A stretch of DNA of 64,000 bases, taken from NCBI GenBank assembly GCA_003009755.1, contig PXUB01000043.1:16646-80645 (forward strand), in the 5' to 3' direction. The translations under genes and the position numbers were made by a program. Of the stretch, positions 40,620 through 49,588 are shown one piece after another; position 1 is the stretch's first letter; every line of letters begins with the position of its first letter. The notes under the pieces are model-generated. The model saw only the letters and a list, made by a program, of their open reading frames with translations. It had not been told where the DNA came from and ran no database searches. The stretch comes from Thermoplasmatales archaeon SW_10_69_26 (GTDB taxonomy: Archaea > Thermoplasmatota > SW-10-69-26).

Positions 40620-41632
40620 CCGCCGTCGAGTGGCTCACCGCGCAACTCGCCCCGCTCGTCGGACAAAGCTGGGCCGTCCTCGTGGTCTACCTCGCCCTGT
40701 CCGCGGCCACGATCGGCTTCGTGCTCGCTGCCGCCCCCGGCCTCGTCTGGGGCATGCGCAAGGTGATGGGCCACGTCCAGCACCGCACCGGTCCCTACCG
40801 CGTGGGCCCCTTCGGCCTGCTGCAACCGGTCGCCGACGGCATCAAGCTCGTCAGCAAGGAGGACATCGTCCCGGCCGGCGTCGACGAGTTCTCCTGGAAG
40901 CTGGCCGTCTACGTGCTCCCGGTCCCGGTCTTCATCGTGTTCCTGTTCATCCCCTGGCACCCGGGCTTCGTCGTCTCCAACGTCGCGACGGGCATCGTGC
41001 TGCTGCTCGCCGTCGCCGCCATCTCACCCGTCGGTGAGGTCCTCGCCGGCTGGGGATCCAACAACAAGTACAGCGTGCTCGGCGGCCTGCGCGCGGCCGC
41101 GATGGACGTCGCCTACGAGGTCCCGCTCGTGCTCGCCGCCGCCAGCGTCGTCATCCTCACCGGTTCCATGGAGATGCAGGCCATCGTGGAGGCCCAGCAA
41201 GGCGTCTGGTTCTTCCTCGTCCAACCGATCGGCCTGTTCATCTTCCTGATCGCCGGCCTCGCCAAGATCGGCGTGGCCCCCGTCGACCTCGCCGAGGCCG
41301 AGTCCGAGTTCGTGGCCGGGTTCCACACTGAGTACTCCGGCATGCGGTTCGGCCTGCTGTTCTTGACCCTGTTCGCCAACATCATCCTCATCTCGCTGCT
41401 GACCAGCATCCTGTTCCTCGGTGGCTGGCAGGCGCCCTTGGGCCTGTTCGACGGCGTCTGGTGGTTGCTGGCCAAGACGGTGGTGATCGCCGTGTTCCTG
41501 TTGACCACGTGGTTCACGCTGCCGAGGGTCCGGGTCGACCAGTTCATGAACCTCGGCTGGAAGCTCCTGTTCCCGCTGGCCCTCGTGAACATGGTCATCG
41601 CGGGCGTGCTCGCGAAAGGAGGTATCGTCTAA
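40616..41632 (+). CDS. nuoH: NADH-dehydrogenase-like complex subunit H
   Basis: Membrane subunit that closes the quinone cavity (338 residues, about eight helices). The family motifs VMGHVQHRTGPYRVGPFG, GLLQPVADGIKL, the loop with VAPVDLAEAESEFVAGFHTEYSG, and a Pro-rich end are present. Translationally coupled to nuoD, and its TAA overlaps the nuoI ATG. Confidence 0.96.
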   Translation: MTAVEWLTAQLAPLVGQSWAVLVVYLALSAATIGFVLAAAPGLVWGMRKVMGHVQHRTGPYRVGPFGLLQPVADGIKLVSKEDIVPAGVDEFSWKLAVYVLPVPVFIVFLFIPWHPGFVVSNVATGIVLLLAVAAISPVGEVLAGWGSNNKYSVLGGLRAAAMDVAYEVPLVLAAASVVILTGSMEMQAIVEAQQGVWFFLVQPIGLFIFLIAGLAKIGVAPVDLAEAESEFVAGFHTEYSGMRFGLLFLTLFANIILISLLTSILFLGGWQAPLGLFDGVWWLLAKTVVIAVFLLTTWFTLPRVRVDQFMNLGWKLLFPLALVNMVIAGVLAKGGIV

Positions 41633-42078
41633 TGTCCGTCTCGCTCGTCGGCATCCTGAAGAGCTTCAAGCAGACGATCAAGCGCCTCTTCTCGAAGCCG
41701 GTCACGGTGCACTACCCCGAGGAGACGGCTCCGATCTCGGAGCGGTTCCGGGGCCGCATCGTGCTCGACATGGAGGCCTGCATCGGCTGCACCCTGTGCT
41801 CGCAGGCGTGCCCGAACGGCACCGACTGCATGCAGGTCATCCCCGGCCGAGAGCAGGCGAACAACAAGCGCGGTCTCTGGCCGCGCGTCAACGTCGTCCA
41901 ATGCATGTACTGCGGCCTCTGCGAAGAGGTCTGCCCGACGGACGCGATCTTCCTCACGCCCGAGTTCCGAACCTCCCGCACCGACCGCGGCGAGTTCGAC
42001 TACGACGCCATCCAGCTGTCCAAGACCGAGGCCGAGCTGACGATGGAAGGGCAAAAGGAGCTCGAGGGAGGGCTCTAG
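41632..42078 (+). CDS. nuoI: NADH-dehydrogenase-like complex subunit I (2 x [4Fe-4S])
   Basis: Ferredoxin-like subunit (148 residues) carrying clusters N6a and N6b. The two motifs CIGCTLCSQACP (near 47) and CMYCGLCEEVCP (near 86) supply eight Cys ligands. With NuoE/F/G missing, NuoI is the likely entry point for electrons from an outside donor such as ferredoxin or an F420 module; that is inference. Confidence 0.96.
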   Translation: MSVSLVGILKSFKQTIKRLFSKPVTVHYPEETAPISERFRGRIVLDMEACIGCTLCSQACPNGTDCMQVIPGREQANNKRGLWPRVNVVQCMYCGLCEEVCPTDAIFLTPEFRTSRTDRGEFDYDAIQLSKTEAELTMEGQKELEGGL

Positions 42079-42106
42079 GCCCATGCAAGAAGGGAGGGGG
42101 GGCTAA

Positions 42107-42586
42107 GTGCTCGACGAGATCGTCTTCCTCGTCCTCGCCGCGATCACCGTCTTCGGGGCGCTCAAGGTCGTCTCCGAGGACGAGCCCGTGCACGCCGCGA
42201 TCTTCTTGGGGCTCGTGCTGCTCGGTGTCGCCGGCATCTACCTGACGCTCAGCGCCGAGTTCCTGGCCGCCATCCAGATCCTCATCTACGTCGGCGCTGT
42301 CACGACGCTGATCCTGTTCGCCGTGATGCTCACCACGCACGCCTCGCCGATGGAGGGCTTCGCCGAGGACCGGACCCCTCTGGCCGCGCTCGGCGTCGAC
42401 GCCCCCAAGGGCATGGACGTCGAGGAGGTCGAAGAGGTGCCTGAGGGCGTCGAGACCGTCGAAGAGGCCGAACGCGAGGCCGACCGCGAAGGCAGCGGCC
42501 ACACGATCAAGAAGGAGGGCGCCGAGCCCGAGGCCGACGACGAGGCCGACACCGACGAGGACGACGAGACCGGAGGACGAGCCTGA
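42107..42586 (+). CDS. nuoJ1: NADH-dehydrogenase-like complex subunit J, N-terminal half
   Basis: Contains the first three membrane helices of NuoJ (about residues 4-22, 27-47, 52-75) with the conserved GVAGIYLTLSAEFLAAIQI and YVGAVTTLILFAVML. The last 75 residues are a very acidic soluble tail (many Glu and Asp, for example EVEEVPEGVETVEEAE) that is not part of normal NuoJ. The GTG at 42107 follows AGGGAGGGGGG. Split NuoJ genes are known from haloarchaea. Confidence 0.9.
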   Translation: MLDEIVFLVLAAITVFGALKVVSEDEPVHAAIFLGLVLLGVAGIYLTLSAEFLAAIQILIYVGAVTTLILFAVMLTTHASPMEGFAEDRTPLAALGVDAPKGMDVEEVEEVPEGVETVEEAEREADREGSGHTIKKEGAEPEADDEADTDEDDETGGRA

Positions 42587-42858
42587 TGACCACGATCACC
42601 CGCGACGACATCCACCTCGTCGTCGCCATCTTCCTCGGTTCGCTGATCGCCGTCCAAGCCTGGGACGTCAGCGACGTCGAACCGATGCAGCAGGTCTGGG
42701 GCGCCGAACCGACCGGGATCGAATCCGTGACCGGCATCGCCGAGAACCTCTACACGACGTGGGCGATGCCCTTCGAGGTTCTGAGCGTGCTCCTGCTCGT
42801 CGCCCTCGTCGGCGGGCTGGCGCTCGCGCTGCGTGAAGAGGAAGGAGGCATCGTCTGA
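42586..42858 (+). CDS. nuoJ2: NADH-dehydrogenase-like complex subunit J, C-terminal half
   Basis: A 90-residue protein with two membrane helices (about 10-26 and 63-82) and the segment NLYTTWAMPFEVLSVLLLVALVGG written by the last helix of NuoJ families. It starts inside the TGATG junction with nuoJ1 and ends overlapping nuoK, so all three are coupled. Confidence 0.88.
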   Translation: MTTITRDDIHLVVAIFLGSLIAVQAWDVSDVEPMQQVWGAEPTGIESVTGIAENLYTTWAMPFEVLSVLLLVALVGGLALALREEEGGIV

Positions 42859-43169
42859 TGGCCGTCGAGCTCGCCACCTGGTGGTACGTGGCCCTGTCCG
42901 GTACCCTGTTCGCCATCGGTACCTGGGGCCTGATGAACCGGGACAACGCGATCATGATCCTGATGAGCATCGAGCTGTTGCTCAACGCAGCCAACATCAA
43001 CTTCGCCGCCTTCTCGGCGGCCCACGGCGCCCAAGACGGGTTCACCTTCGCGCTGTTCAGCATCGCGATCGCCGCCGGCGAAGCCGCCGTCGGGCTCGCG
43101 ATCTTCGTCAACCTGTTCCGGCTGCAGGACTCCGTGGACGTCTCGAAGGCCACGCTGTTGAGGGGGTGA
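42858..43169 (+). CDS. nuoK: NADH-dehydrogenase-like complex subunit K
   Basis: A 103-residue, three-helix antiporter-related subunit. The family motif MILMSIELLLNAANINF contains the conserved Glu of helix 2, and the second Glu lies in AAGEAAVGLAIF of helix 3. Overlaps nuoJ2 by one base, and nuoL follows after six bases. Confidence 0.95.
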   Translation: MAVELATWWYVALSGTLFAIGTWGLMNRDNAIMILMSIELLLNAANINFAAFSAAHGAQDGFTFALFSIAIAAGEAAVGLAIFVNLFRLQDSVDVSKATLLRG

Positions 43170-43175
43170 GAAGAC

Positions 43176-45209
43176 ATGGTGATGGAGTACGCTTGGCTGA
43201 TCCCTGCGCTACCGCTGGCCGCTTTCGTCCTCGTCACCCTGTTCGGATCGCGGCTGCCCGAACGCGGCGGCTACATCTCCGCGGGCGCCATCGTCGCGAG
43301 CGGCGCCCTGGCCGTCTACACCGCCTGGGAAAGCTGGGGCCGGCTCACCGAGAGCTTCCGAGGCGAGCACGGTCACTGGGGGGAGGCCTTCACGTGGACC
43401 TTCCAGGACGCGCTCGGCACCGCCTGGCTCGAGGCGGGCAACTTCGTCTTCGATCTGGGCGTCTACCTCGACAGCATCACCGCTTGGCTGCTCGGCGCCG
43501 TCGGCATCCTGACCGCCGGCATCGCCCTCTACTCGATCGGGTACATCCGCCCCGAGAAGGAGGGTTACCACCTCGACGACGGCAGCCCCATCCACGTCGA
43601 CGGCCGCCAGCGCTACTACGCCGCGCTCGCGCTGTTCGTCGGCTCGATGCTGGGCTTCGTGCTCGGCTCGAACCTGCTCGAGATGTTCGTCTTCTGGGAG
43701 CTGATGGGCCTTTGCTCGTACCTGCTCATCGGCTTCTGGTACGCCAAGCCCTCCGCGGCTGCGGCGGCCAAGAAGGCCTTCCTCGTCACGCGCGTCGGGG
43801 ACGTGTTCTTCCTCGGCGGGCTCGTCACCCTCGCCGTCATCTTCGGCGACGCCGTCGGGAGCGCCGTCGCTTTGGACCTGTCGACCCTGCTCGACACCGC
43901 GACGATCGAAGCCGTCGCCGCCGCCCACCCGACCGCGCTGGGCCTGTCGGTGCTCGGCCTGTTCCTCGGCGCCGTCGGCAAGTCCGCCCAGCTGCCTCTC
44001 CACGTCTGGCTGCCTGACGCGATGGAGGGTCCGACGACCGTCTCCGCGCTCATCCACGCTGCCACGATGGTCAAGGCCGGCGTCTTCCTCGTCGCCCGGT
44101 TCTTCCCGCTGTTCGACGCCGTCCCCTGGGTGCTCTACACCGTCGCCGTCGTCGGCGCCGTGACCGCGTTCGTCGCCGCCACGATGGCCGTCGTGAACTA
44201 CGACATCAAGCGCGTGCTGGCGTTCTCGACGATCAGCCAGCTCGGCTACATGTTCATGGGCCTGGGCGTCGGCGCCGCCGTCGCCGGCGGGTTCGCCGCC
44301 GGCCTGTTCCACCTGCTCAACCACGCCTTCTTCAAGGCGCTGTTGTTCCTGTGCGCCGGCGCCGTCGGGTTCGCGCTCCACAACTACGACATGCGCGACT
44401 TCGGCGGCCTCAAGGAGTACATGCCGATCACGGCGTGGACGATGCTGGCGGCCACCTTGGCCATCAGCGGCATCCCGCCGTTCAGCGGCTTCTTCAGCAA
44501 GGACGAGCTGCTGGCCGAGGCCTTCCTCGCCGGCAAAGAGCACGCCCTGTTCTACGGCGTCTGGGCGCTGGCCCTCGTCACCGCCGGCCTGACGGCCTAC
44601 TACATGTTCCGCCTGTGGTTCATGACGTTCCTCGGCGACTACCGAGGCGACCACGAGGAGGAGCTGGCCGACGGGACGTGGCACATGAACCTCGTGCTCG
44701 GCGTGTTCGCCGTCTTCACGCTCGTCACCGGCTTCGCCGTGTTCTTCGCCTCCGACAACCTGCTGTTCCACCACGCCCTCGAGGTGACGCCTGCCAAGCT
44801 GGTCACCAGCTGGAAGACCTACCTCAGCCTGGGCGTGGCAGGCGCCGGCATCGCGTTGGCCTGGACCCGCTATGGACCGGACAACGTCGAGGATCACCTC
44901 ACACCGGTCGGCGAAGAGACCGGCGCCGAGGGCGTCATGATCGACCGCTACTACGTGACCGAGGCCTACTACAAGGCCACCGACGCCATCGTGCTCGGCC
45001 TCGCCCGCCTGTTCGACGCCTTCGACACCCACGTCGTCGACTGGTCCGTGGACGCCATCGGCCGCTTCAACGACTGGATGGGTCGCGTCGGCAGCCGCTG
45101 GCAGACCGGCCGCGTCAGCGACTACGCCACCTGGATCCTCTCCGGGCTGCTGGCGTTCGTCGTGATCGTCGTCTACATCCTCCGCTACACCATCGGGAGG
45201 GGTATCTGA
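43176..45209 (+). CDS. nuoL: NADH-dehydrogenase-like complex subunit L
   Basis: Largest proton-pumping membrane subunit (677 residues, about 16 helices). Antiporter motifs include FVFWELMGLCSYLLIGFWY, the segment GKSAQLPLHVWLPDAMEGPT with the pumping Lys, LIHAATMVKAG, and AFFKALLFLCAGAV. The C-terminal lateral-helix region (about 590-677) is present. Starts MetValMet, so ATG 43176 or 43182. Confidence 0.96.
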   Translation: MVMEYAWLIPALPLAAFVLVTLFGSRLPERGGYISAGAIVASGALAVYTAWESWGRLTESFRGEHGHWGEAFTWTFQDALGTAWLEAGNFVFDLGVYLDSITAWLLGAVGILTAGIALYSIGYIRPEKEGYHLDDGSPIHVDGRQRYYAALALFVGSMLGFVLGSNLLEMFVFWELMGLCSYLLIGFWYAKPSAAAAAKKAFLVTRVGDVFFLGGLVTLAVIFGDAVGSAVALDLSTLLDTATIEAVAAAHPTALGLSVLGLFLGAVGKSAQLPLHVWLPDAMEGPTTVSALIHAATMVKAGVFLVARFFPLFDAVPWVLYTVAVVGAVTAFVAATMAVVNYDIKRVLAFSTISQLGYMFMGLGVGAAVAGGFAAGLFHLLNHAFFKALLFLCAGAVGFALHNYDMRDFGGLKEYMPITAWTMLAATLAISGIPPFSGFFSKDELLAEAFLAGKEHALFYGVWALALVTAGLTAYYMFRLWFMTFLGDYRGDHEEELADGTWHMNLVLGVFAVFTLVTGFAVFFASDNLLFHHALEVTPAKLVTSWKTYLSLGVAGAGIALAWTRYGPDNVEDHLTPVGEETGAEGVMIDRYYVTEAYYKATDAIVLGLARLFDAFDTHVVDWSVDAIGRFNDWMGRVGSRWQTGRVSDYATWILSGLLAFVVIVVYILRYTIGRGI

Positions 45210-45210
45210 C

Positions 45211-46692
45211 ATGACCGTCCCCTGGCTCTCCATCGCGATCTTCACGCCCCTGGTCGGCGCCGTGCTCACGATGCTCGCCGGCCGCCGCCAGATCGGCCGT
45301 GTCGTCTCGCTGATCGCCAGCGTCGTCCCGCTCGGCATCGGCGCCGGCGTGCTCGCCCGCACGCCCGGCATCGACGACTTCGTGCTGAAGGAATCGATCG
45401 CCTGGGTCAGCACCGACAGCCTCACGATCACGTACACGATGGCGCTGGACGGCCTCTCGGCGCCGTTGTTCGCGCTGACGGCGCTCCTCGTCGCAGCCGC
45501 GATCCTGTTCAGCTGGGAGGAGACCAAGCGTCCGCTCAGCTTCTTCGCGCTGCTGCTCGTCCTCGAGACGAGCGTGCTGGGCGTGTTCGCCGCGTTGGAC
45601 CTGTTCGTGTTCTACGTGTTCTGGGAGTTCGTCCTCATCCCGATGTTCTTCCTCATCGCGATCTGGGGCGGGGCTCACCGTCGCTACGCAGCGACGAAGT
45701 TCTTCGTCTACACGTTCCTCGCCTCGCTCGTGATGCTGCTGGGCTTCATGGGCATGTACTTCGGCCTGCCCGATGGGGTCCCGGCGACGTTCAACTTCCT
45801 CGAGCTCCAGCAGTACACAGCCGGCTTCAGCGTCGAGCTGCAGATCCTGCTCTTCGTGGCCCTGCTCGTCGGGTTCGCCGTCAAGATGCCCGTCGTGCCC
45901 GTGCACACCTGGCTGCCCTGGGCCCACGTCGAGGCGCCGACCGCCGGCTCGGTCCTGCTGGCCGGCGTGCTGTTGAAGATGGGCGCCTACGGCCTGATCC
46001 GGTTCGCCATCGGCGCCTTCCCGTTCGCTGCCGTCAAGCTCGCGCCGTTGTTGCTCGTGATCGGCATCGTGTCGATCCTGTACGCGGCGTTGGTCTGCTT
46101 GGCGCAGAACGACCTCAAGCGGATGGTCGCCTTCTCCTCGATCTCCCACATGGGCGTCGCGATGCTGGGCATCGCGACCCTGAACGAGATCGGGTTCATG
46201 GGCGCCATCTACATGCTCATCGCGCACGGCCTGCTCAGCCCGCTGGCCTTCATGATGTGCGGCTCGATCCAGCACGGCTGGGGCACGCGCGAGATCGACA
46301 AGCTCGGCGGCATCATGCAGAAGACGCCCACCATGGGCACCTTCACGATGGCCGCCTTCATCGGCTCCCTCGGCTTCCCCGGCTTCGCCGGGTTCATCGC
46401 CGAGATCGCGGTCCTCGTCGGCACCTACCAGGCGTTCGGCTGGATCGTGATCTTCCCCCTGCTCGGCGTCGTGTTGACCGCCGGCTACTACATCTGGGCC
46501 ATCCAGCGCGCCCTCCACGGCGAGCTGACCGCCGAGCACGCCGACAGCGCGCACGAGATGCCGTTCTACGAGACGGCGGCCGTCGGCGTGCTCACGTTCT
46601 TCGCCATCGTCTATGGCGTCTGGCCCGCGCTGCTCACCGAGCACATCAACCCGTTCGTCGAAGGCCTGCTCTCCACCGTGGGGGTGATCTGA
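45211..46692 (+). CDS. nuoM: NADH-dehydrogenase-like complex subunit M
   Basis: Antiporter-like proton-pumping subunit (493 residues, about 14 helices). FYVFWEFVLIPMFFLIAIWGG, KMPVVPVHTWLPWAHVEAPT, GVLLKMGAYGLIRF and SSISHMGVAMLG are diagnostic. One base separates it from nuoL, and the nuoN GTG follows its stop by one base. Confidence 0.96.
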   Translation: MTVPWLSIAIFTPLVGAVLTMLAGRRQIGRVVSLIASVVPLGIGAGVLARTPGIDDFVLKESIAWVSTDSLTITYTMALDGLSAPLFALTALLVAAAILFSWEETKRPLSFFALLLVLETSVLGVFAALDLFVFYVFWEFVLIPMFFLIAIWGGAHRRYAATKFFVYTFLASLVMLLGFMGMYFGLPDGVPATFNFLELQQYTAGFSVELQILLFVALLVGFAVKMPVVPVHTWLPWAHVEAPTAGSVLLAGVLLKMGAYGLIRFAIGAFPFAAVKLAPLLLVIGIVSILYAALVCLAQNDLKRMVAFSSISHMGVAMLGIATLNEIGFMGAIYMLIAHGLLSPLAFMMCGSIQHGWGTREIDKLGGIMQKTPTMGTFTMAAFIGSLGFPGFAGFIAEIAVLVGTYQAFGWIVIFPLLGVVLTAGYYIWAIQRALHGELTAEHADSAHEMPFYETAAVGVLTFFAIVYGVWPALLTEHINPFVEGLLSTVGVI

Positions 46693-46693
46693 C

Positions 46694-48211
46694 GTGGTGA
46701 TGGAGATGATCGGCGGACTGCTGCCGGAGCTCAGCCTCATCGCCGGCTCGTTCGTCATCCTGTTGGCGATGGCGCGCATCGACGAGGGCCGCTGGCCGGC
46801 CACCGTGGCCTTCGTCTCCCTGGCCTTCGCTTCCCTGTTCACGCTCGCGCAGCTCACCGAGCTGCCCGGCCTGGGGTTCGTGCCGCAATCCGGCACCGTG
46901 CTGGACGTGTACGAGATCTCGGTGTTCGCCGCCCTGCTGAAGCTTTTGTTCCTCGTCGGGACGGCGATCGTCGTCCTCGCCTCACCGGGCTACATGGACC
47001 GCGCCTCGATGCAGGCCGAGTACTACTCCATGCTGCTCCTGGCGACGATCGGCATGATGATCGTCGCCTCCAGCCAGGACATGCTGACCCTGTTCCTGGG
47101 CGTCGAGGTGACGAGCTTCGCCAGCTACATCCTCGCCGGCTCGTTCAAGTCCGAACCGACGAGCGGCGAAGCTGCGACGAAGTACTTCATCACGGGCGCG
47201 TTGAGCTCCTCGCTCGTCATCTTCGGCATGTCGCTGTTGTACGGCAGCGCTGGCACGCTGACCTTCGCCGGCCTCGCCGAGTTCTGGGCCGGCCAGGTGG
47301 AACGCTACGCCAGCCTGGGCCAGCCGGCGCTGTACCTGTTCATGTATGAGCCGATCCAGGCGATCAGCGTCTTCATGGTGCTCGCCGGGCTCGGCTTCAA
47401 GCTCACCGTCGCTCCCTTCCACATGTGGGCCCCCGACACCTACACCGGCGCGCCCGACACCGTCGCCTCCTGGCTGGGCGGCGTCGGCAAGGGGCTGGGC
47501 ATCGTCGCCCTGCTCAAGGTCTTCCTCTGGGCGCTGGCCCCACTGGAGACCGGCTGGGAGCCGTTCGTCGCCGGCTTGGCCATCCTCACCATGACGTGGG
47601 GCAACCTCGTCGCCATCCGGCAGGACGACATCAAGCGGATGCTGGCCTACTCCAGCATCGCGCAAGCCGGCTACCTGTTGATCGTGCTCCCGGTCGGCAC
47701 ATCGTACGCGATCGCAGGCGGCGTCTTCCACACCTTCACGAACCTCCTGATGAAGGGCGGCGCCTTCCTGGTCGTCGCCGCCTTCGCCTACGCCGGCATC
47801 GGCACGAAACTGCAGGACTACGAGGGCCTGGGACGCCGCAACCCGTTCCTCGCGATCTCCCTCACCGTGTTCCTGCTGTCCCTGGCCGGCATCCCGCCCC
47901 TGGGCGGCTTCTGGTCCAAGTTCGTGCTCTTCAGCAGCGCCGTCGACGTCGGCGTCGGCGGATCGTGGCTGTGGTGGCTGGCCGTCGCAGGCATCGTGAA
48001 CAGCGCCATCTCGCTGTTCTACTACGTGCGATGGATCCGCACGATGTTCGTCGAGACGACGATGCACCCCAAGGAGATCGAGCTCCCGGCCGGCATCACG
48101 ACCGCGATCGCCGTCTGCCTCGTCGCGATCGTCGCCGTCGGGTTCGCCGCCACCCCGGTCATCGACTGGGGCCTCCAGGCCGGCGAGGCGCTGCTGGCCG
48201 CGGCGCCGTAG
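46694..48211 (+). CDS. nuoN: NADH-dehydrogenase-like complex subunit N
   Basis: Third antiporter-like subunit (505 residues). Signatures are FLGVEVTSFASYILAGSF, EAATKYFITGALSSS, FKLTVAPFHMWAPDTYTGAP and AYSSIAQAGYLL. Last gene of the operon. No nuoE, F or G follows; the next gene starts 186 bases later with its own TATA-like CGTTAAGC. Confidence 0.96.
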   Translation: MVMEMIGGLLPELSLIAGSFVILLAMARIDEGRWPATVAFVSLAFASLFTLAQLTELPGLGFVPQSGTVLDVYEISVFAALLKLLFLVGTAIVVLASPGYMDRASMQAEYYSMLLLATIGMMIVASSQDMLTLFLGVEVTSFASYILAGSFKSEPTSGEAATKYFITGALSSSLVIFGMSLLYGSAGTLTFAGLAEFWAGQVERYASLGQPALYLFMYEPIQAISVFMVLAGLGFKLTVAPFHMWAPDTYTGAPDTVASWLGGVGKGLGIVALLKVFLWALAPLETGWEPFVAGLAILTMTWGNLVAIRQDDIKRMLAYSSIAQAGYLLIVLPVGTSYAIAGGVFHTFTNLLMKGGAFLVVAAFAYAGIGTKLQDYEGLGRRNPFLAISLTVFLLSLAGIPPLGGFWSKFVLFSSAVDVGVGGSWLWWLAVAGIVNSAISLFYYVRWIRTMFVETTMHPKEIELPAGITTAIAVCLVAIVAVGFAATPVIDWGLQAGEALLAAAP

Positions 48212-48397
48212 CGCGTGGCGAAGACGATGCGCTCGGGCTCGGGGGACCGTCTCAGAGGTGAGTCGGCCGGACGGTTTCGGCGGGAAAGCGTCGCCAAACA
48301 CGGTCGGCGGTTGGGCTTTCGATTCGAATGTCGACTGATCGGCGCATCAATCCAGACCGCTGCCGTTAAGCAATAGACCCCTCGTCAGAACACCGCT

Positions 48398-49288
48398 TTG
48401 GCGACCTGGACCGTTCTACGAGAAAAGCTCCGCATCACTCACGCGGATCCCCGCAACCGATCCCACGAAATGCGGATGCAGTTGCGGAACGACGGGGACG
48501 AGGCCAACGAGAACTTCATCATGGCTCTCGAGAAGTTCCTGCCGGGGTTGACCCTCCACGGGTTGCACGGAGAAGAGCCCAGCTATCTTCCGACGTGGGA
48601 CATCGCGGCGAAATTCGGGTCCGAGGAGACATTTCGGGAAGAACTAGCTGACGAGTTGGACATCGAACCTGAGGACCTCGGTCACGTCCTGTGGGTCGTT
48701 TTCCCTGAACCTGTACAGCCAGGACAGGTCGTCACGATCAGGCTTCGCTACGAGGACGAGATCGCTCCCTCGGAGGGTTGCTCGTTCCTTCGGAGCAACT
48801 GGTTCCCGGTCCACGAGGAGAAAGGGCCGGAAGGATACGACACATACGTCGAGGTTGAGGGGCCTCCGGGATCGCGGGTCACTGACGACCTCGGTGAAAT
48901 CGAGCCCTTCGAACCAGAGGCGGCTACCGGCGAGCCTGAAGAACGGCTCCGGGCGGTTCGTCTGCCAAGTTTCCTTCAAATTCGGCTGCCGGCGAACTAC
49001 GGATCCGTGGAGTTCAACTACCAACTGAAGCCGCTGAGGTCCGAAGCGTGGCTCCACCGAACGACTTTCGCGGTCCTCACGGTCCTTCCTCTTGCGATGA
49101 TCGTGGCGACTCTGGGGGGATGGGATCTGGGCGGCCCGGGGAACCGGATCGGCGAGATCGTGGCCGGCCTAGGTGTGACGGGAACGCTAGCCATCATGGG
49201 TTTCTCTCGACCGACCTGGGTCAACCGGCTTTGGTACCTCCTCACCCTCGTCGGCTATCTGGGACTCCTCTTTGTCATATTTTTATAG
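48398..49288 (+). CDS. Unrecognised protein with C-terminal membrane segments
   Basis: A 296-residue protein I do not recognise. The N-terminal 210 residues look soluble and beta-rich, with a pattern (MRMQLRNDGDEANENFIMAL, PVQPGQVVTIRLRYED) reminiscent of an immunoglobulin-like or DUF-type fold. The last 85 residues form three membrane helices. Codon choice is visibly less G+C-biased than in its neighbours (more TTC/TTT, GAT, CCG mixed with CCT), which may mean recent transfer. CGTTAAGC lies 29 bases before the TTG at 48398. It stands just after the nuo operon, but no link is evident. Confidence 0.55.
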   Translation: MATWTVLREKLRITHADPRNRSHEMRMQLRNDGDEANENFIMALEKFLPGLTLHGLHGEEPSYLPTWDIAAKFGSEETFREELADELDIEPEDLGHVLWVVFPEPVQPGQVVTIRLRYEDEIAPSEGCSFLRSNWFPVHEEKGPEGYDTYVEVEGPPGSRVTDDLGEIEPFEPEAATGEPEERLRAVRLPSFLQIRLPANYGSVEFNYQLKPLRSEAWLHRTTFAVLTVLPLAMIVATLGGWDLGGPGNRIGEIVAGLGVTGTLAIMGFSRPTWVNRLWYLLTLVGYLGLLFVIFL

Positions 49289-49324
49289 GCCGAGGTGCCC
49301 TATAGGGTAACCTGGAGGGGACGT

Positions 49325-49447
49325 ATGCCTGGAGACACCGACGGTGAGCTGTCCGCGGCCGAGCGCGAGAAGGTCCTCGAGTCGGCCGTTCGCGTGACGG
49401 TGCCCGACACGAGCGGCAAGAAGCGGGAGACGGACTCCGGCGACTAG
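49325..49447 (+). CDS. Small acidic protein (40 residues), unknown
   Basis: ATG with GGAGGGG four bases upstream and CCCTATAGG further up; the product is 40 residues, starting MPGDTDGELSAAEREKVLES and rich in Asp, Glu and Lys, with one predicted helix. The stop codon merges with an 11-base inverted repeat (49446-49488). Good ribosome site and promoter spacing argue it is real; function unknown. Confidence 0.5.
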   Translation: MPGDTDGELSAAEREKVLESAVRVTVPDTSGKKRETDSGD

Positions 49448-49488
49448 CTGTCAGGTGCCTTCCCTCTCTTTCTCCGTACCTGACAGCT
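49446..49488 (+). terminator. Inverted repeat terminator with pyrimidine loop
   Basis: AGCTGTCAGGT (49446-49456) and ACCTGACAGCT (49478-49488) pair perfectly around a 21-base loop rich in C and T. The left arm overlaps the stop codon of the small gene. It could terminate transcription or bind a regulator. Confidence 0.5.
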
Positions 49489-49557
49489 CAGTTCCCTCTG
49501 AAGCTAGGCCTCGGCCGACCCGCATCTTCTGCGACGCCCTGGAGGGTTCAAGCCAAC

Positions 49558-49565
49558 GCATAACC
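49558..49565 (+). promoter_or_regulatory. TATA-like box for the DoxX-family gene
   Basis: GCATAACC about 28 bases before the ATG at 49589. Confidence 0.45.
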
Positions 49566-49588
49566 TCCTCCACGGCACCTCCTCGCTT

